DNA from: Candidatus Gastranaerophilales bacterium
Lineage (GTDB): Bacteria > Cyanobacteriota > Vampirovibrionia > Gastranaerophilales > Gastranaerophilaceae
DNA: 42,759 bases
Direction of reading: 5' to 3'
Assembly: GCA_944325525.1 (NCBI GenBank)
Contig: CALVAK010000017.1
Span: 1-42,759 of the forward strand
Shown piece after piece: positions 32,894 through 41,162 of this stretch. The first letter of the stretch is position 1. Each line of letters starts with the position of its first letter. Below the pieces are notes generated by a model, which had not been told where the DNA came from, did not search any database, and saw only the letters and a program-made list of their open reading frames with translations. The position numbers were made by a program, and so were the translations under genes.

Positions 32894-33997
32894 TTATATT
32901 ATAAATTTTCCGTCTTTATAAATAAGAACATCATCAGCGTATATTTCGCTTCCGTTTTTCATATTTTTTATTAAATCCCAGTGTAGACCTGAGACATTTT
33001 TACCGCCGGTTTCAGGATAAGATGCACCAAGTGCCATATGAATTGAACCGCCGATTTTTTCATCAAAAAGAATATTACCCGTAACTTTTTGAATCATATC
33101 ATTCGTACCTATTGCAATTTCACCTACAAATCTCGACCCTTCATCCATATCAAGCATATTAAGGAGGAATTCTTCACCTTTCTCAGCTTTTGCATCTACA
33201 ACTTTTCCGTTTTTTAAAGTCAAAAGAACTTTGTGTGCTTCATTTCCCCTATATATTTGAGGAAAATCAAAATATATTTGTCCTTCGGCACTGTCTTCAA
33301 CGGGAGAAGTATATATTTCACCATCGGGAAAATTAAATTCTCCGGCACAATTTTTCCAGATTCTATCTTTAACAATAAATGTTATATCTGTTTTCTCGCC
33401 TAATATATGAATTTTTGTTTTACCGTTTAAATAATTTTCTATTTTTGTTTGATTTTTTGAAATTTCTCTCCATTTATCAACAGGATTATCAAGATTTAAG
33501 TAACATGCATTTATAAGAAAATCAGTATATTCATCCAAAGACATTTTTGCTTCCTGAGCCAGTGCGTTAGTAGGAAAGTCAGCAATAACCCATTTAAATT
33601 TACCTTCGGCAACTCTTTTCATCATTTCTGCAGATAAATTTCTCATTACGCTTGAACGTTTTGCCATTTTTTTAGAATCAGCACCCGCCATATTTTTAAC
33701 ATTTAGAGGAGCACCTATTGATATCATTTTATCAGCCTGTTTATACTCTGTTTCAAGCATTGGGTCTATATATTCAAGCTGTTTATCCGTGGCATTTTTA
33801 ATAAAAATTTCATTCAATCCTTCAACACCCATTCTTACAACCGGATGTGCACCTCGTAACAATACTTGTTTATATATTTCTTTAATTAATGGCTGAGACA
33901 GATACGAGTCTGTTCTTATAACAGTTAAATCGCCTTCCTGAACATCTACAGAGTATTCAACCAGAACTTTCGCATATTTTTCCCAAAGATTATTCAT
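32894..33997 (-). CDS. M29-family aminopeptidase (AmpS/PepS-like)
   Basis: The 367-residue protein matches thermophilic-type M29 metalloaminopeptidases. Metal and catalytic regions visible are NFPDGEIYTSPVEDS (about 229-243), FVGEIAIGTND (about 291-301), KIGGSIHMALGASYPE (about 319-334) and GLHWDLIKNM (about 342-351). They remove N-terminal residues from peptides in the cytoplasm using zinc or cobalt. GAGGT lies 5 bp before the ATG. It starts 9 bp after the lpxA stop, so it is the last gene of the lipid A operon, an odd partner with no known link to lipid A. Confidence 0.9.
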   Translation of the reverse strand: MNNLWEKYAKVLVEYSVDVQEGDLTVIRTDSYLSQPLIKEIYKQVLLRGAHPVVRMGVEGLNEIFIKNATDKQLEYIDPMLETEYKQADKMISIGAPLNVKNMAGADSKKMAKRSSVMRNLSAEMMKRVAEGKFKWVIADFPTNALAQEAKMSLDEYTDFLINACYLNLDNPVDKWREISKNQTKIENYLNGKTKIHILGEKTDITFIVKDRIWKNCAGEFNFPDGEIYTSPVEDSAEGQIYFDFPQIYRGNEAHKVLLTLKNGKVVDAKAEKGEEFLLNMLDMDEGSRFVGEIAIGTNDMIQKVTGNILFDEKIGGSIHMALGASYPETGGKNVSGLHWDLIKNMKNGSEIYADDVLIYKDGKFII

Positions 33998-34006
33998 AAA
34001 ATACCT

Positions 34007-34810
34007 CTACATTTCTTCGTCTGAAAGGTCATTACATCTTGCAAGATAAATACCTCTTTTTGAAGTTTTAATAAAATCAGCAAGTCTCATCACGTTTTTA
34101 TCATTTGCATATTGTTCTTCAAGAATCTTAACCGTTTCAGATAAAGGATGAGCTTTAGACTGTATTAATTTATAAGCTTCACGGATATTTTTTCTTTCTT
34201 CCGGAGTAAAACCTCTTCTTTTAAGTCCGATAGTATTAGGGCCGTGTAATATGGCAGGTCTTCCGTCAGCTTTACAAAACGGAGGTATATCCATTCTTGC
34301 AGCTGAAAAACCTGAAATAATTACATACTCACCAATTCTTATATTCTGGTGATATACACTCATTCCACCTAAAAATGCACCTTTTCCGACCTGAACATAT
34401 CCACCAATAGTAGCAAGATTTGCAAAAATAGCTTCATCTTCAACTATACAATTGTGAGCAACATGAGACGATGCCATAAACAAGCATTTATTTCCTACTT
34501 TAGTAACTGATCCATCTTCACCTGCAGCACGGTTGATTGTAACATATTCTTTTATAATACAATCTTTTCCGATAACAGCTTTGGTTTTCTGCCCCTTGTA
34601 TCCTAAATCCTGAGGTATTGTACCAAGACTGGCAAAAGGATATATAACAGTATTGTCACCTATTTCACAACACTCCAGATATGCGTTTGCTATAATTTTT
34701 ACATTTTCGCCAAGAACAACATCATCGCCTATTACTACATTAGGTCCTATATCACAACTTGAAGGTATAACTGCATTTTCTGAAATAATTGCTGTTTTAT
34801 GAATTGTCAT
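34007..34810 (-). CDS. lpxA: UDP-N-acetylglucosamine O-acyltransferase
   Basis: The 267-residue trimeric left-handed beta-helix enzyme makes the first step of lipid A: transfer of a 3-hydroxyacyl chain from ACP to UDP-GlcNAc. Hexapeptide repeats fill residues 1-190 (VIGDDVVLGENVKII, VGKGAFLGGMSVYHQN). The catalytic His is in SSHVAHNCIVED (about 113-124). The helical C-terminal domain begins at GLKRRGFTPEER. AGGAG lies upstream. It is fourth in the order lpxD-lpxC-fabZ-lpxA-aminopeptidase. Confidence 0.96.
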   Translation of the reverse strand: MTIHKTAIISENAVIPSSCDIGPNVVIGDDVVLGENVKIIANAYLECCEIGDNTVIYPFASLGTIPQDLGYKGQKTKAVIGKDCIIKEYVTINRAAGEDGSVTKVGNKCLFMASSHVAHNCIVEDEAIFANLATIGGYVQVGKGAFLGGMSVYHQNIRIGEYVIISGFSAARMDIPPFCKADGRPAILHGPNTIGLKRRGFTPEERKNIREAYKLIQSKAHPLSETVKILEEQYANDKNVMRLADFIKTSKRGIYLARCNDLSDEEM

Positions 34811-34828
34811 AATTTATTTCTCCTATAA

Positions 34829-35281
34829 CTATTTATTGCCTACAATCGAAAACATTAAATCAGCTTCAACGGCAAGCTGTCCGTCAACAAAACCTCTGGC
34901 ATGAGCTTTTGCTATAGGCCCTTTTATTTTTACAAGTTCGGATTCCATATCAAATCTGTCGCCCGGTTTTACTTGTTTTCTAAATCTTACACCATCTATT
35001 CCGGCATATAAGAATAATTTATCTTTATATTGTTCTAAAGGCATCAATACACTTGCAGACATTTGTGCCATTGCTTCAAGCTGCAAAACTCCTGGGAAAA
35101 CAGGGTTTCCCGGGAAATGCCCCTGAAAAAATTCTTCATTCATCGTAAGATTTTTATACCCCTTGCAATATTTACCCGGAACACACTCAGTCACCCTGTC
35201 GACAAGTATAAAAGGGTAACGGTGAGGAATCATTTTCATCATGTCTACCACATCAAATTGTAAAATTTGTTCTTCTGCCAT
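34829..35281 (-). CDS. fabZ: 3-hydroxyacyl-ACP dehydratase
   Basis: The 150-residue hot-dog-fold enzyme dehydrates 3-hydroxyacyl-ACP in fatty-acid synthesis and so competes with LpxA/LpxD for the same pool. HRYPFILVDRV (about 20-30) holds the catalytic His, and GHFPGNPVFPGVLQLEAMAQ (about 54-73) holds the catalytic Glu. Its ATG shares one base with the lpxC stop (TAATG), so translation is coupled. Being flanked by lpxC and lpxA is usual for this gene. Confidence 0.97.
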   Translation of the reverse strand: MAEEQILQFDVVDMMKMIPHRYPFILVDRVTECVPGKYCKGYKNLTMNEEFFQGHFPGNPVFPGVLQLEAMAQMSASVLMPLEQYKDKLFLYAGIDGVRFRKQVKPGDRFDMESELVKIKGPIAKAHARGFVDGQLAVEADLMFSIVGNK

Positions 35282-36087
35282 TATGCCTCCATTATCAGTT
35301 TATCTTTTAATTCTTTTGCAACAATAGTATGAACGGTATGTCCCGCTTCTTTTACTATAATTTCTCCTTTAAAATTAAGGATATTACATCCTGCCAGATA
35401 AAAATCGCCTATTAAATCAAGAATTTTATGTTTTACCGGTTCAAATTCCGATTTTAATTCAGACGTATATCCATTATCAGTAAGTCCTAAAGTATTCTCA
35501 AGATTAGCTCCCCGTGCATACCCCGCTTTTTGCAGCATTTCAAGCTCACTTAAATAGCCGAAAGTTCTTGCTTCAATTATTTCATCTAGTTTATTAATAT
35601 CAAAACTTACCCAGCGATTTTTTAAATCTTGGTGTTTATAATTTACGCTATATGTAATATTTAGCTCATTTGAAGGAAGAACGACAAGATGAGTCTTTCC
35701 GTTTAAATATTTTAAATTTTCTTTTACTGTATACTTTGTTTCATCAGGGAATTTAATACCCGCAGAAACAAATGCTTCAACCCACTCTTTTGAGGCTCCA
35801 TCAAGAATCGGAAGTTCATAATGAGATAAATATACATCAAGAGAATCAATTTTACATATTGCACACGCAGCCATAAAGTGCTCAATAAGCATTATTTTCG
35901 TTTCATTATTTCCTATAACGGTACAATGTTGTGTAGAAATAACATTGTCAATACTTGCTTCAATGCATTTACCTGCAAAATGGAAACGAATACCTTTTTT
36001 TTCTGAAGGACACACCCGTGCTTCCGATTCTGTTCCTGTCATTAAAGCAACTGATTTTAAAATAACCTCTTTTAAAATTGTCCCCAT
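35281..36087 (-). CDS. lpxC: UDP-3-O-acyl-N-acetylglucosamine deacetylase
   Basis: This zinc enzyme is the committed step of lipid A synthesis. It is 268 residues from the ATG at 36087, with AAAGGA 7 bp upstream; a TTG codon at 36090 is also in frame. Zinc ligands are His70 in MLIEHFMAA and the His and Asp of VKHKILDLIGDFYLAG. The late His in EAGHTVH completes the site. Unlike many cyanobacterial and plant forms it is not fused to FabZ; the two are overlapping separate genes. The short upstream gap to lpxD shows co-transcription. Confidence 0.96.
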   Translation of the reverse strand: MGTILKEVILKSVALMTGTESEARVCPSEKKGIRFHFAGKCIEASIDNVISTQHCTVIGNNETKIMLIEHFMAACAICKIDSLDVYLSHYELPILDGASKEWVEAFVSAGIKFPDETKYTVKENLKYLNGKTHLVVLPSNELNITYSVNYKHQDLKNRWVSFDINKLDEIIEARTFGYLSELEMLQKAGYARGANLENTLGLTDNGYTSELKSEFEPVKHKILDLIGDFYLAGCNILNFKGEIIVKEAGHTVHTIVAKELKDKLIMEA

Positions 36088-36090
36088 CAA

Positions 36091-37179
36091 CTAATCCTTT
36101 AATAAATGCTCATACTGTTTGAATTTATTAACAAGGTCTTCCGCTTTTTTCATTGTTTTCATATGTTTAATAAAATCTTTTCTCGGCATAGCAGGAGCAC
36201 CTATTAATATCGTTTTTTCAGGGAAGCTTCTTGTTATTCCGGCTTTAGCCATAATGATTGAGTCACTGCCTATTTCAATATGATCGGCCATACCTACCTG
36301 TCCTGCAATAACTACACGGTCACCTATTTTACAGCTTCCGGCAATTCCTACCTGAGAGACAATCATACAGCCTTTTCCTATTTTACAATTATGTCCGATT
36401 TGTACAAGATTATCAATTTTTGTTTGTTCACCTATTACGGTATTTTCTATTGTTCCTTTATCTATGCAGGTATTAGCACCTATTTCAACGTCATCTTCTA
36501 TTACAACAGAACCTACGGAAGGAATTTTGTATATTTTCTGATCACTGTTATCATGTTTTATATCACCTTCATGACGTGCATTTTCAACGTTATTTGGATT
36601 CTCGGTAACAAAGCTGAAACCGTCAGCACCTATACTTACACCGTGCTGTAATATTACTCTATTTCCTATAACTGCATTATCACCTATATTGCAGCCCGGA
36701 TGAAAAAGACAATTTTCTCCGATTTGAACAGAACGTCCTATATATGTGTTGGCTAAAATCTTTGAATTTTTTCCTATAGAAACATTTCTTGATATAACAA
36801 CATTTGGCCCTATTGCCACATTTTCACCTATTTTAGCTGTAGGATGTATTGTTGCGGAAGGATGAATGCCCGGAGTTGATTCCGGGGGAACATAAAACAA
36901 ATGGAGCAACTTCATCATTGCAAGCCGGGGTCTTTCAGCTTCAATTGTAGATATCATCTCAGATGTCACACCTATAGGTACAAGAGCTGCTTTCGCCTTT
37001 GTTTTTGAAAGATTTTCTATTTCATCTTCATTCATAGCTAAAGCAAGTGTATTTTCATCAGCCAGTAACGGCGGACCCAAACGTGATATTTTAACATCCT
37101 CAACTTTTGTTAAAATACCGCCAACTATCTGTGATATTTCTTCTAATGAATATTCTGCCATTGTATCTATATCCCTCAT
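36091..37179 (-). CDS. lpxD: UDP-3-O-acylglucosamine N-acyltransferase
   Basis: The 362-residue protein has an N-terminal uridine-binding domain (about 8-105, [12 protein letters not shown]), then a long hexapeptide beta-helix (about 110-320). The catalytic His is in [15 protein letters not shown]-terminal helix (about 330-362) binds ACP. It adds the second acyl chain to the LpxC product. The ATG at 37179 has GAGGA 7 bp upstream; the ATG at 37161 is an alternative. It is the first gene of the lpx operon. Confidence 0.96.
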   Translation of the reverse strand: MRDIDTMAEYSLEEISQIVGGILTKVEDVKISRLGPPLLADENTLALAMNEDEIENLSKTKAKAALVPIGVTSEMISTIEAERPRLAMMKLLHLFYVPPESTPGIHPSATIHPTAKIGENVAIGPNVVISRNVSIGKNSKILANTYIGRSVQIGENCLFHPGCNIGDNAVIGNRVILQHGVSIGADGFSFVTENPNNVENARHEGDIKHDNSDQKIYKIPSVGSVVIEDDVEIGANTCIDKGTIENTVIGEQTKIDNLVQIGHNCKIGKGCMIVSQVGIAGSCKIGDRVVIAGQVGMADHIEIGSDSIIMAKAGITRSFPEKTILIGAPAMPRKDFIKHMKTMKKAEDLVNKFKQYEHLLKD

Positions 37180-37278
37180 TGTATTATCCTCTTTTGTCTT
37201 TTTATTTTAATACGATGAGAGAAAAAATACAAACATAATTAATGAATATAAAAGTCTAAAAGAATTCAATCTAGTGTC

Positions 37279-37315
37279 GTATTAAAGTGCAAATTCAACA
37301 TTTCCACTTTAATAC
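37279..37315. repeat. Inverted repeat upstream of the lpx operon
   Basis: GTATTAAAGTG (37279-37289) and CACTTTAATAC (37305-37315) are perfectly complementary over 11 bp with a 15-base loop. It lies in the 245-bp interval between the helicase stop and lpxD, next to a dispersed hairpin repeat. It may be a terminator, an operator, or a decayed mobile-element end. Confidence 0.6.
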
Positions 37316-37318
37316 TCA

Positions 37319-37381
37319 CCTTTTAAATACGCCACTCAAAAAATTCACTCACGCCTTTGGCTTATCGTGAATTTTTCCTCG
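37319..37381. repeat. Dispersed intergenic hairpin repeat, copy 2
   Basis: Similar along its length to 15139-15200. The stem AAAAATTCAC/GTGAATTTTT (37339-37348 with 37367-37376) is 10 bp, with an 18-base loop that differs from copy 1 at only a few positions and contains an extra GCC/GGC pair. It follows the helicase stop codon on the helicase strand. Confidence 0.75.
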
Positions 37382-37424
37382 GACAATTTAATCAAATATC
37401 GTAACCTGTCTCAAAACTAACTTT

Positions 37425-40400
37425 TTATATCATCTCATTAAAAATATTCTTTATTCTTTCAATACATCCGCTGCTACTTGTATACCATTCACGGAAAGAT
37501 ATTCTTTCGACTTTTGCACCTGTTCTTTCCATTAAAGTTTGTTTTTTCATCGGTGATTTATTTGATTTAATATTATCTTCAACACCGTCACACTCAACAA
37601 CAAGAACTTTCCCGACAGGATCTTCAACAGTTAAATCAGCACTTAATCCTGCCAATGTTTTACCTGCCGTTACTGTAAATCCTTCTTGTCTGAGAGCATC
37701 TGCAACTTCTTTCTCAAATGAATTTTTATATATGTTTTCATCAATATTTAATTCTTCACTTAATTTATTTTTTGCTACATATGCCTGTGCAAATTCAATA
37801 TAATCTTTCAACAATCCTGCAGGAAGAGTTTTGGGATCTTTTGACAAAAATATGATTTGTTTTTTTCTTGCTCGGGTTATAGCAACATTAAACAGATTGG
37901 GTATCTGCAAAAATGTCAAACTTTGATTAAAACTGTTATTTGCAATTGCCCAGGATAATATTATTATATCTCTTTCATCGCCCTGAAATGTATGAGCCGT
38001 ACCCACTTCTATCTTATGTTTTCTTATTAGTGATTCCGGAAATATTTGAGAAACTGCTTTTTTTATAAGTTCTACCTGCCCTCTAAATGGTGAAATAATA
38101 CCTATTGAAACAGGTTCATGGTCTTCTTTTATGCTCCTTTGTTCATCCTCCTGTATGATTTCCTGAAGTTTTTGCATTATAGCTTCAGTTTCCGGCATAT
38201 TTCTCGTAATATCAAAATCAACTTTTCCGTCCGGAACCTGGATAAGTTCCAGAACATCTTTATTGTTACACTGCGACATTATTCTTATTCTGTCACCGTA
38301 AAACTCTTTATTACTAAAATCTATAATAGGTGCATAACTTCTGAAATGTTCATCAAGAAGAACCGGCTTTGTTGAGTAATAATTAGCAAGATCGAACATA
38401 GAATTAGTCCTGAACCGCCACATTAACTGATATTTATCAGGTATTTCATATTGGCTTAAAAATGATTGTTCTTTTGATTTTTCAAGGAATGACAAGTGCG
38501 GCAGCTGCTTATCATCTCCGACAATAACAGCTTTTTTACATCTATACAGTATTGGAATACAGCTTGCAATATCACACTGTGATGCTTCATCTATAATTGC
38601 TACATCAAACAATGCAGGTTTCAACGGTAGTGAGTTCGAAACTGCATATGTAGTAACACACCAGCATGGAAATGCTTCTAACAGCGGTTTAAAATCTTCA
38701 TCTTCAAGCAATCTTGTTTGAAGGTTCTTTTTTCTTGTAACCAGTGCTTTGGTGTGTACAATTAATCTTTGTCTTTTAATCTGGTCTCTTAAAAGTCCTT
38801 TTAAAGAATTTCGTCTTTTTCCTTTTAAAATTTCAACAGCAAGAGTTTTTTGTTTTCTTTTTAAAACTTTAATTTCTTCAATAATTGAATGAATATTACC
38901 GATTTTGAAAATCTGGGTTTCTATATATCTTGCTTTTGCTGCTAATTTTGCCGTTATTAATTCTGTTTTTAATCTGTCTAGATACATAACATCCGGCCTA
39001 AAATTTTTATTCTGTATAATTTTTTTCAGCTTATAGTTCGCAAATTTTGTTGTAAAACCGGCAATAAATCCATTTTTTTCAAAGTTTTTTTCAAGGTTTT
39101 TTATTGCATTTTCTATTTCTTCAACTTCTTGCAAAGTAAGTTTTCCGGTTAAAAACTCAGGCATACCGAGCATTTTTTCTTTTTCATCATGTTCTTTTAT
39201 AATATTTTGCCACTCTTGTTCAAGTTTAATCAATTCTTCACATTTCTTTTCTCTGTCACGAATTGACAATACAAGCTTCTGCATATCTTCAACATCAACA
39301 AGAACCGAATTTTCAAAATCCGTATCAAGATCTACCTTATTTGATATTAAATCCTGTAAATCGAATGACAGTTGTTTCTGGTAATTAGGTCTTCCAGCTC
39401 TTAATGCCAGATAAGGAGCACCAAATTCATTTAGCCTGTTTGCCACAACATCTGTTGCTTTATCCATTCTTGAAGCGACAAGAACTGTTTTTCCGTTAGA
39501 TACAAGATGACATATTAAATTAACTATTGTTTGTGATTTTCCTGTTCCCGGAGGTCCATATACAGATAAAATTGTATTATCTTCAAGATTTTTTATAACA
39601 TCTTCTTGTGAATCACTCAGCGATAAAGGTGTTATTGCAACAAAGTCTTTAAAATTTGTTTCTTTAATGGCTTTTGCTGCCATCTTTCCTTTTCCTTGAA
39701 GATATTCTTCATTAACTACATTAAGTGAAGTTTCTCTGATAACACCTGACGGCTTTTCCGCTATTTGTGTCAACTCATACAGCACTCCTGCGGTTACCTG
39801 AGGTCTTTTTGTTAATATTATGGCACTTTTATTTGTCAGAACAACTTTATCCGCTTTTAATTTTGTTCTTTGTTTTTCTGTATCCTGGTTTGTTGTCTCT
39901 TCTATTATTTCTTCAAGATTTTCATAATTAATTTGTTTTTCCGCATAAAATTCAGAAGCATCATCTTTTACATTATTTTCTATGTTTTCTTCTTTATTTA
40001 ATTCAAATTCCAAATCAGGAATTAAAGATTTTAAAGTTGTCAAAAAAACGCTCAAATCTTCTTCTTTTAACGGCAGTCTGGGAACAACATCTAAAAGCCC
40101 GTCAAGCATGTTATCAATTTCATCTTCTTCGCCTGATAAATTCATTAAACTTGTTAATGCTGCGGTATTCAGGGATAATCCTTCCTCCTGAACCGAACAT
40201 TCTATATTCATTCCCGTTCTTTCAAGCTTACAGCTTGTATATAAAAGCGGTGTCAAAAATTCATTTTTTCTTTTTGTTTTTGAATTTTTACCTACAAGAA
40301 ACAAATATCCATATATTAAATACTTATCCTTCTGGCTGTTTTCGCTTAAGAGCATTAATTCAGTTAAATATGAATCTGATCCATCCAGCTTAAGGGACTG

Positions 40401-40628
40401 AGGATAGCACGTAAACAATTTTTCATTATCCAATAATGACTGACTATCTTTCTTTTGTTCATTTTCTGTTTCAAGAAATATCCATTTATTTTCTTTATCC
40501 TGTTTTAAATTTCTGAAAGTAGAACTTTGAACTTCTTCTCTTACACAGTCATGAAGATATAAACTGAGTCTTTTTATAAAACTATTATGAAATGCCGAAT
40601 TTAAAATCTTAGTTGCTTCTTGCAGCAT
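37425..40628 (-). CDS. SF1 (Upf1/DNA2-like) helicase with C-terminal nuclease-like domain
   Basis: The 1067-residue protein has a poorly defined N-terminal domain (about 1-320) followed by helicase motifs in order: Walker A YGPPGTGKSQT near 355, DEASQ (motif II) near 676, GDDKQLPHL (III), DEHFRS (IV), GTAHTFQGDERDIIILS (V) and NVAITRARK (VI). A helical insert with many Lys/Glu residues lies between motifs I and II. The last about 80 residues read FEKEVADALRQEG...ADLTVEDP...VVECDGV...RTGAKVERISFREWY. This fits a Vsr/PD-(D/E)XK-like nuclease with D and E-x-D positions. Such helicase-nuclease fusions act on DNA or RNA ends and some are defence proteins; this one's role is unknown. Confidence 0.88.
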   Translation of the reverse strand: MLQEATKILNSAFHNSFIKRLSLYLHDCVREEVQSSTFRNLKQDKENKWIFLETENEQKKDSQSLLDNEKLFTCYPQSLKLDGSDSYLTELMLLSENSQKDKYLIYGYLFLVGKNSKTKRKNEFLTPLLYTSCKLERTGMNIECSVQEEGLSLNTAALTSLMNLSGEEDEIDNMLDGLLDVVPRLPLKEEDLSVFLTTLKSLIPDLEFELNKEENIENNVKDDASEFYAEKQINYENLEEIIEETTNQDTEKQRTKLKADKVVLTNKSAIILTKRPQVTAGVLYELTQIAEKPSGVIRETSLNVVNEEYLQGKGKMAAKAIKETNFKDFVAITPLSLSDSQEDVIKNLEDNTILSVYGPPGTGKSQTIVNLICHLVSNGKTVLVASRMDKATDVVANRLNEFGAPYLALRAGRPNYQKQLSFDLQDLISNKVDLDTDFENSVLVDVEDMQKLVLSIRDREKKCEELIKLEQEWQNIIKEHDEKEKMLGMPEFLTGKLTLQEVEEIENAIKNLEKNFEKNGFIAGFTTKFANYKLKKIIQNKNFRPDVMYLDRLKTELITAKLAAKARYIETQIFKIGNIHSIIEEIKVLKRKQKTLAVEILKGKRRNSLKGLLRDQIKRQRLIVHTKALVTRKKNLQTRLLEDEDFKPLLEAFPCWCVTTYAVSNSLPLKPALFDVAIIDEASQCDIASCIPILYRCKKAVIVGDDKQLPHLSFLEKSKEQSFLSQYEIPDKYQLMWRFRTNSMFDLANYYSTKPVLLDEHFRSYAPIIDFSNKEFYGDRIRIMSQCNNKDVLELIQVPDGKVDFDITRNMPETEAIMQKLQEIIQEDEQRSIKEDHEPVSIGIISPFRGQVELIKKAVSQIFPESLIRKHKIEVGTAHTFQGDERDIIILSWAIANNSFNQSLTFLQIPNLFNVAITRARKKQIIFLSKDPKTLPAGLLKDYIEFAQAYVAKNKLSEELNIDENIYKNSFEKEVADALRQEGFTVTAGKTLAGLSADLTVEDPVGKVLVVECDGVEDNIKSNKSPMKKQTLMERTGAKVERISFREWYTSSSGCIERIKNIFNEMI

Positions 40629-40724
40629 AATCTCCCCTAAAAATTAAGTATAATAAGAAATTATATCATTTTTATCCGTGATATACAAAAAAATCCGAAT
40701 TATTCATACAAAAAAAGGATATAT

Positions 40725-41039
40725 CTAATTATATGAAAAATACCTGTCAAAATCTACATCGTCGAAATTACATAAAAGCCGGTATACATCATCATCTTCA
40801 TCCATTTTTTGGAATTTATATTCATCAAATTTCCATAATTTCGGATTTATACCATATACTCTTATTATTTCTTTATCAAATAATATTTTAAGTTTTTTCT
40901 TTACTGTTTCAACAGGCATACTTAATGACTTTGAAAGTTCGACAGCAGAAATCCCCTCTGCCCTTGAACACTTTTCAGGAGTCAAAAACATCAATTCGAG
41001 TCCTACTCTTTTTAAATCTATATCTTCAAGTACATCCAT
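40725..41039 (-). CDS. Small winged-helix-like protein upstream of the helicase
   Basis: I start it at 41039 (104 residues, MDVLEDIDLKRV), since AAAGG lies 8 bp before that ATG; the ATG at 41063 has none. Residues about 28-65 look like a helix-turn-helix with a wing (SAVELSKSLSMPVETVKKKL, then DKEIIRVYGINPKLWKF). The tail is very acidic (MDEDDDVYRLLCNFDDVDFD). It may be a regulator or a DNA-binding partner. It precedes the helicase on the same strand with a 96-bp gap, so co-transcription is possible. Confidence 0.7.
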   Translation of the reverse strand: MDVLEDIDLKRVGLELMFLTPEKCSRAEGISAVELSKSLSMPVETVKKKLKILFDKEIIRVYGINPKLWKFDEYKFQKMDEDDDVYRLLCNFDDVDFDRYFSYN

Positions 41040-41162
41040 TTTTGCTGCCTTTTCCAAAATCATGTTCGGAATATTTTTAAAATACTTTAATTATTTTATT
41101 AGAAATATATTTTTTTTTCCGTAATTATTGTACAATCAATAAGGTAGATTGGATTATTATGT

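Noticed and set aside
41159..41161. ATG four bases before the chosen glycosyltransferase start
   Set aside because: In that frame a TGA follows after three codons; only the ATG at 41163 opens the GT8 frame.
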